Origin: an uncultured Hungatella sp.
Lineage (GTDB): Bacteria > Bacillota > Clostridia > Lachnospirales > Lachnospiraceae
Assembly (NCBI GenBank): GCA_910577935.1
Contig: CAJTOT010000001.1
Coordinates: 224,068 to 288,067 of the forward strand
DNA length: 64,000 nucleotides
Reading direction: 5' to 3'
Positions 41,079-50,503 of the stretch are shown piece by piece. The position numbers and the translations under genes are program-made. Every line of letters begins with the position of its first letter. Within the stretch, counting starts at the first letter, position 1. The notes beneath the pieces were generated by a model. That model was given only the letters and a program-made list of their open reading frames with translations, was not told the origin of the DNA and made no database searches.

Positions 41079-44000
41079 TCAGACGGCGGCGTCTCTAAAC
41101 TCCAGCCGTCCCATGTCCACGGAGACGGCCTTCTGCAGGGACAGGGAATACAGGAAACACTCTTTTACAGGCTTTTTCTTCATCTGTTCCAGGGCCCGCC
41201 GGTAGTATCGGAACTGGGTCTCATACCGCTTGACCAGAACCTCCTCCTGCCCCTCTCCGACCCGGTCTGTCTTGTAGTCAATCAGAACCAGTCCGTCGCC
41301 GTCGTCCATCCAGGCATCGATGATTCCCTGTATCAGCACCAGCTCTTTCGAGTCTCCCAGTCCTGCCTCCTCTGCCGGGATTCCCATTACAAACTGGTCT
41401 TCCCTGTGAAGCCTTCCCTCCTTCCCCGCCTCCCTCATCCTCTTTCCCAGGGGAGTGCAGAAAAATGTCCAGATCTTTTCCGCCTGCACCAGGGCTCTTG
41501 TCTCTTGGGGGAGAACTCCCCTGGACACGGCCTCCGAAAGCCACCGCCGGACATCTGCCTCTTTCTCTATGACAGCAAAGTCCATCATCTCCAGCACCCG
41601 GTGGTAGGCGCTTCCTCTGACGGCGCCTCCCGGCCCTGCCTGTCTGCCTTCCTCTCCCTCTCTCCTGCCGCCTTCCGTCTCCTTCCCTGTCCCTTCTTCC
41701 GGCCCCGGTTTTAAGAAATCGGGAATCACCGGCTGGTACAGGCTGTCTCTGTCGTCTATATCCTGGCTCTGCTTTTTCAGCTGGGACACGGACATTTTTG
41801 TGTACAGGTCTATGTCCGCCCTGTGGGGATATTCATAGGAAAGCCTCTTCCGCAGCAGTTCTTCGGTGCCCTGGTCATATGTCTGCGACAGGTCTAAGCC
41901 TGTCAGCTCCTCCTCCGACACGATCTTCTGTATCTTCCTCTCCACCGCGTCTCCCACCAGGGCCTCCACCTTCACTTCCTCCACCTGGAACAGAGGTCTT
42001 GTCGGCCCTGTCATGAGAATCCAGTCCAGATAAGAATCTGCCGTCATCAGGATAGTGTGGGGAATCTGTCTGGAATCCCAGGTCTTCTGCTGCCACTTCT
42101 CCAGCTTCTTCTCCAGGGAACGGTCCGTGCCTGTGATAATCAGTTTTTCCTTCGCCCTGGTCATGGCCACGTACAGCACCCGCAGCTCCTCACCCAGGTT
42201 GTCCATGTCCATTTTGCGCTTCAGCACGTTCTTCTTCAGTGTAGATGTCTTTACCCTCGTCTCCACGTTCAGATAGTCCGTCCCGATGCCCAGATCCGAG
42301 TCTATGAGCAGCTTTCCCCGTATATCCTGTTTGTTGAATTTTTTTCCTGCCCCCGCGAGAAATACAACAGGGAACTCAAGACCCTTGCTCTTGTGAATGC
42401 TCATGAGACGGACCATGTCCTGGGATTTGCCTGCCGCCGTGGCCTCCCCGAAGTCCGTGTCATATTTTTTCAGTTTCCCTATGTACCTGATAAAATGGAA
42501 CAGGCCCTTGTAGCTGGTCTTCTCATAGGCCCAGGCTTTCTCGATGAGCATGTCCAAGTTGGCCTTCCTGACCTCCCCCGCCGGCATGGCGGACACATAG
42601 TCATAGTACCCTGTCTTCAGATACATTCTGTGGATCAGCTCGTGGATGGGGATATAGGCAGCCTCCTTTCTCAGCTCCTCCAGCAGGGCATAAAATCCCT
42701 GTATTTTCCTGGAGACGGACTCTGCCAGTTCCTCCGGCGCCCCCAGCCGGGCAGCCATCCCGCGCCAGGATTCTGCCTCTGCTCCAGCTCCTTCTGCTTT
42801 TGCTCCTGCCCCTGTCCCTGTCCCTGTCCCTTCTCTCTCCTCCTCAGTCTTTGCAGGTTCTCCCATGTCTCCTGGTCCGCCGTCCTGCCGACAGTCCAGC
42901 GCCAGCTTCACGGCGCCGTAGATCCCCCGGTCCTGTCCTCTTTTCGGGTTCTTTTTCTCCACTGCCGCCAGCCACGCCAGCTCCTCCTCGCTCATGCCCA
43001 CCACAGGCGACTTCAGCACGGCGGCCAGGGGAATATCCTGTATGGGATTGTCTATGACCGCCAGCATGGCCAGCACGGTCTCCACCTCGATGGTGTCAAA
43101 ATATCCCGTCCCCGTCTCGGCGAAGGCCGGGATGTCCTCCTGGGTGAGCACGTTCAGGAAGGAATCCGTCCACCCTGTCAGGCTCCGCAGGAGAATCACC
43201 ATGTCGCCGTACTTCGCCCTCCGGTAACAGCCCTGCGCCTTGTCCCACACCGCCAGCCCATGTTCCGGGTCTGTAAGCTGCCGAATCCTGCCGGCGATGA
43301 GCCTTGCCTCGATCTCCTGACTGGTGTACTCCTCCAGCTCCTTGTCCGGAGGCCCTGCCGCCTTCGTCCCCGTATCCGCCATCAAAAGCTCCGTGGGCGT
43401 TCCCGCCTGTTCTTCGGTCTCCTCAAACACGGCTCCCGGGTGCAGGGCGATGCTGTCCGTGTACTGGATATTGCCCAGATTCTTCGTCATAATCTGAAAA
43501 AATATCTGGTTGACGCTGTCAAGAACCGACGCCCGGCTCCGGAAATTCTGGCGCAGCTCTATCTTCCGCCCTCCCTCTGTCCGGGTCTCCGGCATCCCGC
43601 CGTCCTGGCAGTCCTCATAGCTCTCGTACTTCTTCATGAACAGCTCCGGGCGGGCCAGGCGGAACTTGTAGATGCTCTGCTTCACATCTCCCACCATGAA
43701 CACGTTCGGCCGCCCGAACCGCTCCGCGGACAGGCTTTTCAGCAGCGTCTCCTGGACATCGTTGCTGTCCTGGTATTCATCTACCAGAATCTCCGCGTAC
43801 TTCCGGCTCAACTCGTCTGCCACGGGAGTGAATGCCAGCTTTCCATCCTCGTTGACCACGAGAACCCGCAGGGCCTCATGCTCCAGGTCGTTAAAATCCA
43901 CGATATTTTTTTCTTTCTTGCTCTCCTGATACCGCCTGTCAAATTCTCCCGCCAGCTCCAGCAGCTTAAGGGCCACGCCCCTGCCGCCCAGGAGGTTGGC

Positions 44001-44969
44001 TGCCGCCTCCTCCATGGTCTGCTGTCCGTACAGGGTCTTCATGGTTCCAAGAGCCTTCTTCACCCGTTCCCTGACAGAGGAGGCGTACTCTTTTTTCGCC
44101 GGGTCGATGTCTTTCCCTCTGGCAGCGGCGATTCTCCCGAAGGATACCTTGCCGAGGCCCCGGTTCAGCGCCTCGTAATCCTTCGCCGCCCTCAGCCTCC
44201 GGATCATCTCCAGCTCTTCGTGGAGGGTGGGGATGTATTTTTCAGGCCCCCCCTCCTGGCCGCACACCTCGATGGCGCCCTCCAGCTGCTCCTCCAGCTC
44301 CTCCAGCTGGCCCTTCACATCTCTCATCAGATAGTCCAGCCAGGCGGCGTCCTTGAGGCAGCCCTCCTCCATGGACTCCAGCTCCTGCCGGCACCCGGCC
44401 AGCCATTCCCATGGGAAGGGGTTGCTCTGGGAAAATGTATACACCTGCATAATATAGTCTTCGATGCCGCTGTCCGATTTGCCCGTCCCGTAGGTCTCCA
44501 CAAATTCCTGAAACTCCCTGTCCTCCGACTCGTAGTACTCCTCCAGCATCTGCTCCATCACGTCTGCCCTGAGAAGCATCAGTTCCCCCTCATCCCCTAT
44601 GCGGAAACCGGGGTCCAGGTCCAGCATATTGAAATGGTCTCTGATAAGGCTTAAACAAAAGCTGTCGATGGTGGTGATCTGGGCGCGGTGAACCAGAGCC
44701 GCCTGGACCTGCAGATGTTCCCTCTCCGGCTCTTCCTCCAGCTTCCTCTCGATAGCCTGGGCGATCCTCTCCCGCATCTCCGCCGCCGCCGCGTTGGTGA
44801 AGGTCATCACCAGAAGACGGTCGATGTCCACCGGATGTTCCTCATCGCAGATCAGCCGGATAATCCTCTCTACCAGCACCGCCGTCTTCCCGCTTCCCGC
44901 CGCCGCCGACACCAGCAGATTGCTGCCTCTGGCGTCAATAACCTCCTTCTGTTTCGGTGTCCACCTCAT
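41079..44969 (-). CDS. addA: ATP-dependent helicase-nuclease subunit A
   Basis: 1296 residues, a typical AddA. UvrD-type helicase: Walker A AAAGSGKT (22-29), motif II VDEYQDSN, motif V HKSKGLEFPVVF, motif VI YVAMTRAKEKL; the C-terminal RecB-like nuclease has LIDYKTD. It resects double-strand breaks with AddB and stops at Chi-like sites. A low-complexity insert of Gly/Thr/Ala/Glu near residues 700-740 is encoded by repeated CCTGTC hexamers and lies between helicase domains. Its ATG at 44969 overlaps the addB stop by 35 bp. Confidence 0.96.
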   Translation of the reverse strand: MRWTPKQKEVIDARGSNLLVSAAAGSGKTAVLVERIIRLICDEEHPVDIDRLLVMTFTNAAAAEMRERIAQAIERKLEEEPEREHLQVQAALVHRAQITTIDSFCLSLIRDHFNMLDLDPGFRIGDEGELMLLRADVMEQMLEEYYESEDREFQEFVETYGTGKSDSGIEDYIMQVYTFSQSNPFPWEWLAGCRQELESMEEGCLKDAAWLDYLMRDVKGQLEELEEQLEGAIEVCGQEGGPEKYIPTLHEELEMIRRLRAAKDYEALNRGLGKVSFGRIAAARGKDIDPAKKEYASSVRERVKKALGTMKTLYGQQTMEEAAANLLGGRGVALKLLELAGEFDRRYQESKKEKNIVDFNDLEHEALRVLVVNEDGKLAFTPVADELSRKYAEILVDEYQDSNDVQETLLKSLSAERFGRPNVFMVGDVKQSIYKFRLARPELFMKKYESYEDCQDGGMPETRTEGGRKIELRQNFRSRASVLDSVNQIFFQIMTKNLGNIQYTDSIALHPGAVFEETEEQAGTPTELLMADTGTKAAGPPDKELEEYTSQEIEARLIAGRIRQLTDPEHGLAVWDKAQGCYRRAKYGDMVILLRSLTGWTDSFLNVLTQEDIPAFAETGTGYFDTIEVETVLAMLAVIDNPIQDIPLAAVLKSPVVGMSEEELAWLAAVEKKNPKRGQDRGIYGAVKLALDCRQDGGPGDMGEPAKTEEEREGTGTGTGAGAKAEGAGAEAESWRGMAARLGAPEELAESVSRKIQGFYALLEELRKEAAYIPIHELIHRMYLKTGYYDYVSAMPAGEVRKANLDMLIEKAWAYEKTSYKGLFHFIRYIGKLKKYDTDFGEATAAGKSQDMVRLMSIHKSKGLEFPVVFLAGAGKKFNKQDIRGKLLIDSDLGIGTDYLNVETRVKTSTLKKNVLKRKMDMDNLGEELRVLYVAMTRAKEKLIITGTDRSLEKKLEKWQQKTWDSRQIPHTILMTADSYLDWILMTGPTRPLFQVEEVKVEALVGDAVERKIQKIVSEEELTGLDLSQTYDQGTEELLRKRLSYEYPHRADIDLYTKMSVSQLKKQSQDIDDRDSLYQPVIPDFLKPGPEEGTGKETEGGRREGEEGRQAGPGGAVRGSAYHRVLEMMDFAVIEKEADVRRWLSEAVSRGVLPQETRALVQAEKIWTFFCTPLGKRMREAGKEGRLHREDQFVMGIPAEEAGLGDSKELVLIQGIIDAWMDDGDGLVLIDYKTDRVGEGQEEVLVKRYETQFRYYRRALEQMKKKPVKECFLYSLSLQKAVSVDMGRLEFRDAAV

Positions 44970-47900
44970 CCTCTTCCTCTCCTTCCCCCATAATCTGTTC
45001 CCACACCCACGACGGTTTCATAGATGGGAAACGCCGGAACTTATACCCGGAAACCTTTAAGTCAAACCCGCACACTCCATGGTAGGGGCAGTAGTCACAG
45101 GCAGAGCGGCTCCCCTGCTTGTAGGGAGCCACCGGCGTCTTTCCTTCCAGGATCTCCTGCCCGTCCTCTCTCACCTTCTCCCTCACGTACAGCTTCAGCG
45201 CCTCAAAATGCCTGCCGCTTGCCACGGACGAATAGTGTTCCTGGATCATGCCGTCCTTCATGGCCACGGGGATCACGTCCGACCTGGACTGTATCTCCCT
45301 GTCCATATGCCTGATGACCTCCAGATCGCTGTTTACCAGGCCGTTCATCCGCAGCTGCTCCAGAATCAGGCTCTCCACGTCCTCCGGGTCCTTTACATCC
45401 TCCTCATCAATGATGGGATCTTTGATGTTGTAGTAAAATATCCCCGCCGGAACCACCTCTTTGCCTGGAAAACGCCGTCTCTCCAGCTCCGTCACCGCGT
45501 CCATATACACCACCAGCTGCAGCTGCAGACCGTAATAGACCGCCGCCAGGTCAAACCTGGTGGAGCCGGATTTGTAGTCTATAATTTTCACATACACATG
45601 TGTCTTGTCCTCGCACAGGTCCAGCCGGTCGATCCTACCCCGCAGATGAAGCTCCTCTTCCTCCGACAGGCGGATTCTCATGGCCTCCAGGTTGTCGATG
45701 GCGGAGAAGGACACCTCGAACCCTGCCGGGACAAAATCTCCCTTTTTCAGCTGCTGGGCCAGCGCCCACATGGTCCGGTCCGTCATCCGCTCGATGCGCC
45801 CCGCCAGATACCTGTTCCTGGCGCTGCTCTTTAGTATGGTGCTGCCGTACTCCTCCGTCACCTGGGCCACGCATTCCTTCACGAGACTTTTCCTCTCCTC
45901 CTCCGTCAGCCCTGCCAGATCAGCCTGCCTGTTTCTCAGCTCCTGAAAACATAAGTCCAGGGAATTGTGAAACAGATTTCCCATGTCCGCAGCCCCGATC
46001 TGGTACTCCTGCCTCTCCATCAGCTCCATGCCGTAGGTGAGAAAATGGGCGTAGGCGCAGGAGGCGTACTGCTCCAAACGGGTCACGCTGCCCTGGAGGA
46101 TCGTCCCGTACAGGGCTCTGGCCGCCGCCCTGCTGATTCCCCTCTCCTCGTAGGAGTAAAATGCCGCCTCTGTCAGTTTTTTCACCTGCTCCCTGTACGC
46201 CTCATGTCCGGCGAAATACCGGTACAGCTCCAGGAATTCAGGGTCCTCTCTCCTGCCCTCATAGTCCCGCAGCCCCTCGATCAGGCGGTCCATCCCTTCT
46301 GCCGGGGAGCTGACGGTCTTCTCCACATGGTCCATATCCTTGACCTTTATGTCGGGAAACAGCTTTTTCAGCTCACCGATCAGGGAAGAGGGCCTCTGGG
46401 CCTTGCCGGCCTGGCTGAAGGAGGACCAGGATACCACCAGGCGGTCTGAGGGCTTGGTCATCATCAGGTACAGGTAGAATCGCTGCTGAAAACTGTCTTC
46501 CCTGGCAGTGGGCGCCAGCTCGACGGACATCTCCTTCAAAAATTCCCGGTCCGTGTCCGTCAGGATTCCCCCGCTGTCTTTCCTGACAGGCACGATTCCC
46601 TCGTTGACTCCCACAAAAAACAGGACTTTGATCTGGTCCAGGCGGGTTCTGGTGATGTCTCCCACCACCACCCGGTCCACGGTGGCAGGGATGACCCCCA
46701 CCGTGATCTCCCCGAAGCCGGCGTCCAGTATCTGGGCATATTCCCGGCGGCTCACAGGCTCGTCCCCCAGAAGATGGACCAGACGGTCGAACATCTGCAT
46801 CACCAGCTTGTACACCTGCTCATACTCCTTCGCCAGGCTGTGCTCCCCCGCCTGTCGGAAGTATTCCCTGTAATCCTCCAGCTGCCTCTGCACCTGGCAC
46901 TGCTCCAGGCAGTCCACCACCGCGGCAGTTATGGTCCTCACCGTCTTCTCCCTGTCACCCATGGCCTGTTTCAGTCCCTCCAGCTTTGCCAGGATCTCCT
47001 GTCTGAACTGGTTCAGCTCCTCAAGGTTGATACCCTTCCCGCCCCGGTATGTATATTCCCACGTCTGGCGCCACCGCTTGTAGCCCCGGATTCCCAGAGC
47101 CACCACATAGTTTTCCAGCCTGTCTATCTTCTCCTGCTCCCCGGACACCAGCCCTGTCTTCAAAAACCGGAACACGCTCTCATAGTCAAAGTCCCTCTGA
47201 ACCGCCTCCAGGGCGCTTCTGATAAACTCCACCATGACATTTTCCAGGATACTCTTCTTGCTGTCCATAAAATAGGGAATCCCCTCTGCCTGGAAGCGGT
47301 TGATGATCTCGTAGCCGTAGCCCGGCAGATCCCCGGTGATCACCGCGATCTCCCTGTAGCGGACGTGTTCATCCTGGACAAGCCGGTGGATCCTCGCCGC
47401 CACCGCCTCCATCTCCTGCCCCGGCGTGGAGGCCTGAAAAAGCTCTGTCTCCCCAGGCTCCCCCGCAAATCTGGCGGCGGTGTAGCCATAGAGATTCCTC
47501 TCGATAAACGCGATGGACGGACTGTGGGCAAATCTTCCCCCGTGCCCCTCCCTGCCGGTCAGAACCACGTCACCTTCTCTCGCCGTGTTCTGTCTCTCGG
47601 CAAGGCTCACAAGACGGCACACCATCTGCCGCCCCATGTGGAACAGGTTCTGGATCTTTCCCGGCTTATACGGGTCCTCCCCACGCCCTATGGTCACCGT
47701 CACGATCACTTTTCTGGCGTGGACCATCAGAAGCTCCAGAAGCCGGTACTGAACAGGCGTAAACCCGGTGTAGCCGTCGAGAGTCACCACGCTGTTCCTA
47801 ATCCGCCGGGAATCCGGCAGCACACGGCACAGCACGTCGAGAATCTCCTCCGCCGTGATGTATCTCTGGGAGATCTCCTCCTGAAACGCCTGGTAGATTA

Positions 47901-48378
47901 CCAGCAGATCCTTAAGTTTTTCCTGAAGGATAGGGCTTTTTGTCTCTGACAGGGCATTTTTAAGCCCTTCAGGCCCCACCCCGTACTGGTAAAGCTCCGA
48001 CAGCATGGATTTCAGCTGGTTGATAAAGCCTGTCTGATTCAAATGTCCGGAAAAAATCCCCAGATTCTTCCTCTGCTCCGACGCCACCTTCCTGAGCACC
48101 ATGGATTTTCCCATGTCGTCCAGCACTTCCAGGTGCTCGATGGAAAGCTCCTCGAAAATCCTGTAGGCCAGGCGCTGGAAGCTGACGATGTCGATGTTCA
48201 TGGAACCGTGGTCCGGGTGGAGCATCACGATATCCTTCTGGGTCTGCATGGTAAACTGCTCCGGGACAATGGCTATATACCGGACCTCCGGCTCCTCCAT
48301 GGACATCCGTATAAGATTTTCATAAAGATATCTGGTTTTTCCTGAACCAGAACTTCCTATTATAAATTGTAAAGACAT
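44935..48378 (-). CDS. addB: ATP-dependent helicase-nuclease subunit B
   Basis: 1147 residues. The N-terminal Walker A is GSSGSGKT (8-15); the remaining helicase motifs are degenerate as is usual. The C-terminal nuclease has IIDYKSGSTRF, and a four-Cys iron-sulfur cluster is made from YASCAYAHF and the C-terminal CDYCPYHGVC. AddB recognises Chi-like sequences. It is the first of two genes with addA. Confidence 0.96.
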   Translation of the reverse strand: MSLQFIIGSSGSGKTRYLYENLIRMSMEEPEVRYIAIVPEQFTMQTQKDIVMLHPDHGSMNIDIVSFQRLAYRIFEELSIEHLEVLDDMGKSMVLRKVASEQRKNLGIFSGHLNQTGFINQLKSMLSELYQYGVGPEGLKNALSETKSPILQEKLKDLLVIYQAFQEEISQRYITAEEILDVLCRVLPDSRRIRNSVVTLDGYTGFTPVQYRLLELLMVHARKVIVTVTIGRGEDPYKPGKIQNLFHMGRQMVCRLVSLAERQNTAREGDVVLTGREGHGGRFAHSPSIAFIERNLYGYTAARFAGEPGETELFQASTPGQEMEAVAARIHRLVQDEHVRYREIAVITGDLPGYGYEIINRFQAEGIPYFMDSKKSILENVMVEFIRSALEAVQRDFDYESVFRFLKTGLVSGEQEKIDRLENYVVALGIRGYKRWRQTWEYTYRGGKGINLEELNQFRQEILAKLEGLKQAMGDREKTVRTITAAVVDCLEQCQVQRQLEDYREYFRQAGEHSLAKEYEQVYKLVMQMFDRLVHLLGDEPVSRREYAQILDAGFGEITVGVIPATVDRVVVGDITRTRLDQIKVLFFVGVNEGIVPVRKDSGGILTDTDREFLKEMSVELAPTAREDSFQQRFYLYLMMTKPSDRLVVSWSSFSQAGKAQRPSSLIGELKKLFPDIKVKDMDHVEKTVSSPAEGMDRLIEGLRDYEGRREDPEFLELYRYFAGHEAYREQVKKLTEAAFYSYEERGISRAAARALYGTILQGSVTRLEQYASCAYAHFLTYGMELMERQEYQIGAADMGNLFHNSLDLCFQELRNRQADLAGLTEEERKSLVKECVAQVTEEYGSTILKSSARNRYLAGRIERMTDRTMWALAQQLKKGDFVPAGFEVSFSAIDNLEAMRIRLSEEEELHLRGRIDRLDLCEDKTHVYVKIIDYKSGSTRFDLAAVYYGLQLQLVVYMDAVTELERRRFPGKEVVPAGIFYYNIKDPIIDEEDVKDPEDVESLILEQLRMNGLVNSDLEVIRHMDREIQSRSDVIPVAMKDGMIQEHYSSVASGRHFEALKLYVREKVREDGQEILEGKTPVAPYKQGSRSACDYCPYHGVCGFDLKVSGYKFRRFPSMKPSWVWEQIMGEGEEEDEVDTETEGGY

Positions 48379-48550
48379 ATGATGCCTCCTGTATAGGGGA
48401 AACTTAAACTCCGGCTTTCATTATAACTGACTATGCCACGGCAGTCAAATCCTCCCGCGGGCCAATATTCTCTTTCGGAAACGGGGATATGGGGCATAAA
48501 TGTCTGTTTGCGGTAATAGATTGTAACAAATAAAACCCGGAGGTTCCAAT

Positions 48551-48991
48551 ATGAGCGCTAAAACAAAAATCGTGGTTCTGAGGATGAAGGAACTGATCTA
48601 CACGGCGGTTTTTCTTGGGCTGGCAGTGGTTTTGATCACCCTGTTTCTCATCATGTTCCGCCCGCGGCAGGACACGGCCCCCTCCTCTTCCCAGGCTGCC
48701 GCTTACATACCAGGAGTCTACACCTCCTCCATGACTCTGGGGGGACAGAGCCTGAACGTGGAGGTCACGGTAAACGCCGATGAGATCCGGTCCGTATCCT
48801 TCGTGGCCCTGGACGAGGCAGTCACCACCATGTACCCCCTGATACAGCCGGCGATGGATGACCTGGCATGGCAGATCATGGAGAATCAGTCCACGGAAAA
48901 TCTCTCTTACTCCCAGGAAACCCGCTACACCTCCCAGTCCCTGATCGGTGCCATTGACCGGGCTCTGGAAAAGGCAAAAGTAAGAAATTAG
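48551..48991 (+). CDS. Membrane-anchored FMN-binding-like protein
   Basis: 146 residues. One membrane helix (about 15-36) then a single extracytoplasmic domain: PGVYTSSMTLGGQSLNVEVTV and ETRYTSQSLIGAIDRALEKA resemble FMN_bind domains, which hold covalent FMN through a Ser/Thr in DSVSGAT. That attachment motif is not apparent here, so the domain may bind nothing. The ATG follows CCGGAGG. The MATE gene starts 75 bp downstream on the same strand. No function is assigned. Confidence 0.55.
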   Translation: MSAKTKIVVLRMKELIYTAVFLGLAVVLITLFLIMFRPRQDTAPSSSQAAAYIPGVYTSSMTLGGQSLNVEVTVNADEIRSVSFVALDEAVTTMYPLIQPAMDDLAWQIMENQSTENLSYSQETRYTSQSLIGAIDRALEKAKVRN

Positions 48992-48995
48992 ACAG

Positions 48996-49024
48996 TTGTT
49001 TTTCCCTGTCCCCTGTGATATAGT
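48996..49024 (+). promoter_or_regulatory. Possible MATE gene promoter
   Basis: TTGTTT (48996-49001) and TATAGT (49019-49024) have a 17-bp spacer, 42 bp before the MATE start codon. Confidence 0.5.
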
Positions 49025-49065
49025 AGGGTACTGTAGCTAATGTGTCATAAGGGAGAACGGATGTT

Positions 49066-50430
49066 ATGAATCAAAAGATGAAAAGAGAGGAAGCTGCCGG
49101 CGGGCAGAATCAGATTACTGAAGGCGTTATCTGGAAACAGCTGCTGTTGTTTTTCTTTCCGATTCTGTTCGGAACATTTTTTCAGCAGCTCTACAACACG
49201 GTAGACGCCATTGTGGTGGGACAGTTTGTAGGAAAAGAGGCGCTGGCCGCCGTGGGAGGGCCTACCGGGACTTTGATCAATCTGCTGGTAGGCTTTTTCG
49301 TCGGTCTGGCTTCCGGAGCCACGGTGATCATCTCCCAGTTTTACGGCGCCCAGCGGGGGGACAAGGTGGAGCTCGCCATCCACACCTCCGTGGCCTTCTC
49401 TCTCCTGTGCGGCCTGGGCATCATGGCGGTGAGCATCCTTGGCGCGCCCTGGGCCCTGGCCATGATGGGCACGCCGGAGGATATCCTGGAGTATGCCATC
49501 CTCTATATACGCATTTATTTTCTCGGAACCATCCCCAACCTGATCTACAACATAGGGTCTGGAATTCTGAGGGCGGTGGGCGACTCCAGGCGGCCTCTGC
49601 TGTTCCTCATCACCGGCTGCATCACCAACATCGTGCTGGATATCGTCCTGGTAGTGTTTCTCTCCATGGGCGTAGCCGGCGCCGCAGCCGCCACCATCTT
49701 GTCCCAGACTGCCAGCGCCCTCTTCGTGGTGGTAGTCCTGACCAGGACAGAGGAGATGTACCGGCTTAATTTTTCCAGAATCCGTCTGGACCGGCCCATG
49801 CTCGGGCGGATCATCCGCATCGGTCTGCCGGCGGGGCTCCAATCCGTGATGTATTCTCTGTCCAATGTCATCATCCAGTCCAGTGTCAACAGCCTGGGCA
49901 CCGACACCATCGCCGCCTGGACCGCCTACGGAAAGATCGACTGCGTCTTCTGGATGATCGTCAACGCCTTCGGCATATCCATCACCACCTTTGTGGGCCA
50001 AAACTACGGAGCCGGAAAGATGGACCGGGTGAAAAAGGGAATCCGCCAGTGTCTCACCATGACCGTCGTCTCATCCGTGGCGCTGTCTCTTTTGCTGTAC
50101 CGGTTCGGTTTTTACATTTTTGAGATCTTCACCACGGACGCGGCGGTGCTGGAGAAGGGCATGGAGATCCTCCGCTTCCTGGTGCCCACCTTCGTCACCT
50201 ACGTGACCATTGAGATCTACTCCGGGGCCTTGAGGGGAATCGGCGACTCCTGGCTCCCCATGCTCCTCACCATGCTGGGAGTGTGCGCGCTGAGGGTCGT
50301 GTGGATCGTGGCGGCCGTCCCGCTGAGGAGAACCATCACCACCGTGGTCTTCAGCTACCCCCTGACCTGGTCCGTGACTTCGGTGCTGTTTATCATCTAT
50401 TTCCACAGGTTCAGCAGGCTGAGGAGGTAG
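49066..50430 (+). CDS. MATE family efflux transporter
   Basis: 454 residues with twelve membrane helices in two pseudo-symmetric halves of six. Family hallmarks include LFFFPILFGTFFQQLYNTVDAIVVGQFVG near the N-terminus and, in the second half, LSNVIIQSSVNSLGTDTIAAWTA and GISITTFVGQNYGAGKMDRVKKG. It belongs to the NorM/DinF-type multidrug group and would be Na+ or H+ coupled. Substrate is unknown. It begins at ATG 49066 (an AGAAC region ahead has a weak GGGAG site). Confidence 0.92.
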   Translation: MNQKMKREEAAGGQNQITEGVIWKQLLLFFFPILFGTFFQQLYNTVDAIVVGQFVGKEALAAVGGPTGTLINLLVGFFVGLASGATVIISQFYGAQRGDKVELAIHTSVAFSLLCGLGIMAVSILGAPWALAMMGTPEDILEYAILYIRIYFLGTIPNLIYNIGSGILRAVGDSRRPLLFLITGCITNIVLDIVLVVFLSMGVAGAAAATILSQTASALFVVVVLTRTEEMYRLNFSRIRLDRPMLGRIIRIGLPAGLQSVMYSLSNVIIQSSVNSLGTDTIAAWTAYGKIDCVFWMIVNAFGISITTFVGQNYGAGKMDRVKKGIRQCLTMTVVSSVALSLLLYRFGFYIFEIFTTDAAVLEKGMEILRFLVPTFVTYVTIEIYSGALRGIGDSWLPMLLTMLGVCALRVVWIVAAVPLRRTITTVVFSYPLTWSVTSVLFIIYFHRFSRLRR

Positions 50431-50503
50431 ATGGATCCAAGGACACGAGGAGAAGGAATCACAGGCCTCTGCGCAGATTAACGTGAACGATGCAAGGGAT
50501 TTT

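Noticed and set aside
42057..44654. An 865-codon plus-strand open frame opposite addA
   Set aside because: It is a long antisense shadow caused by high GC and codon bias of addA, with no ribosome site and low-complexity protein.
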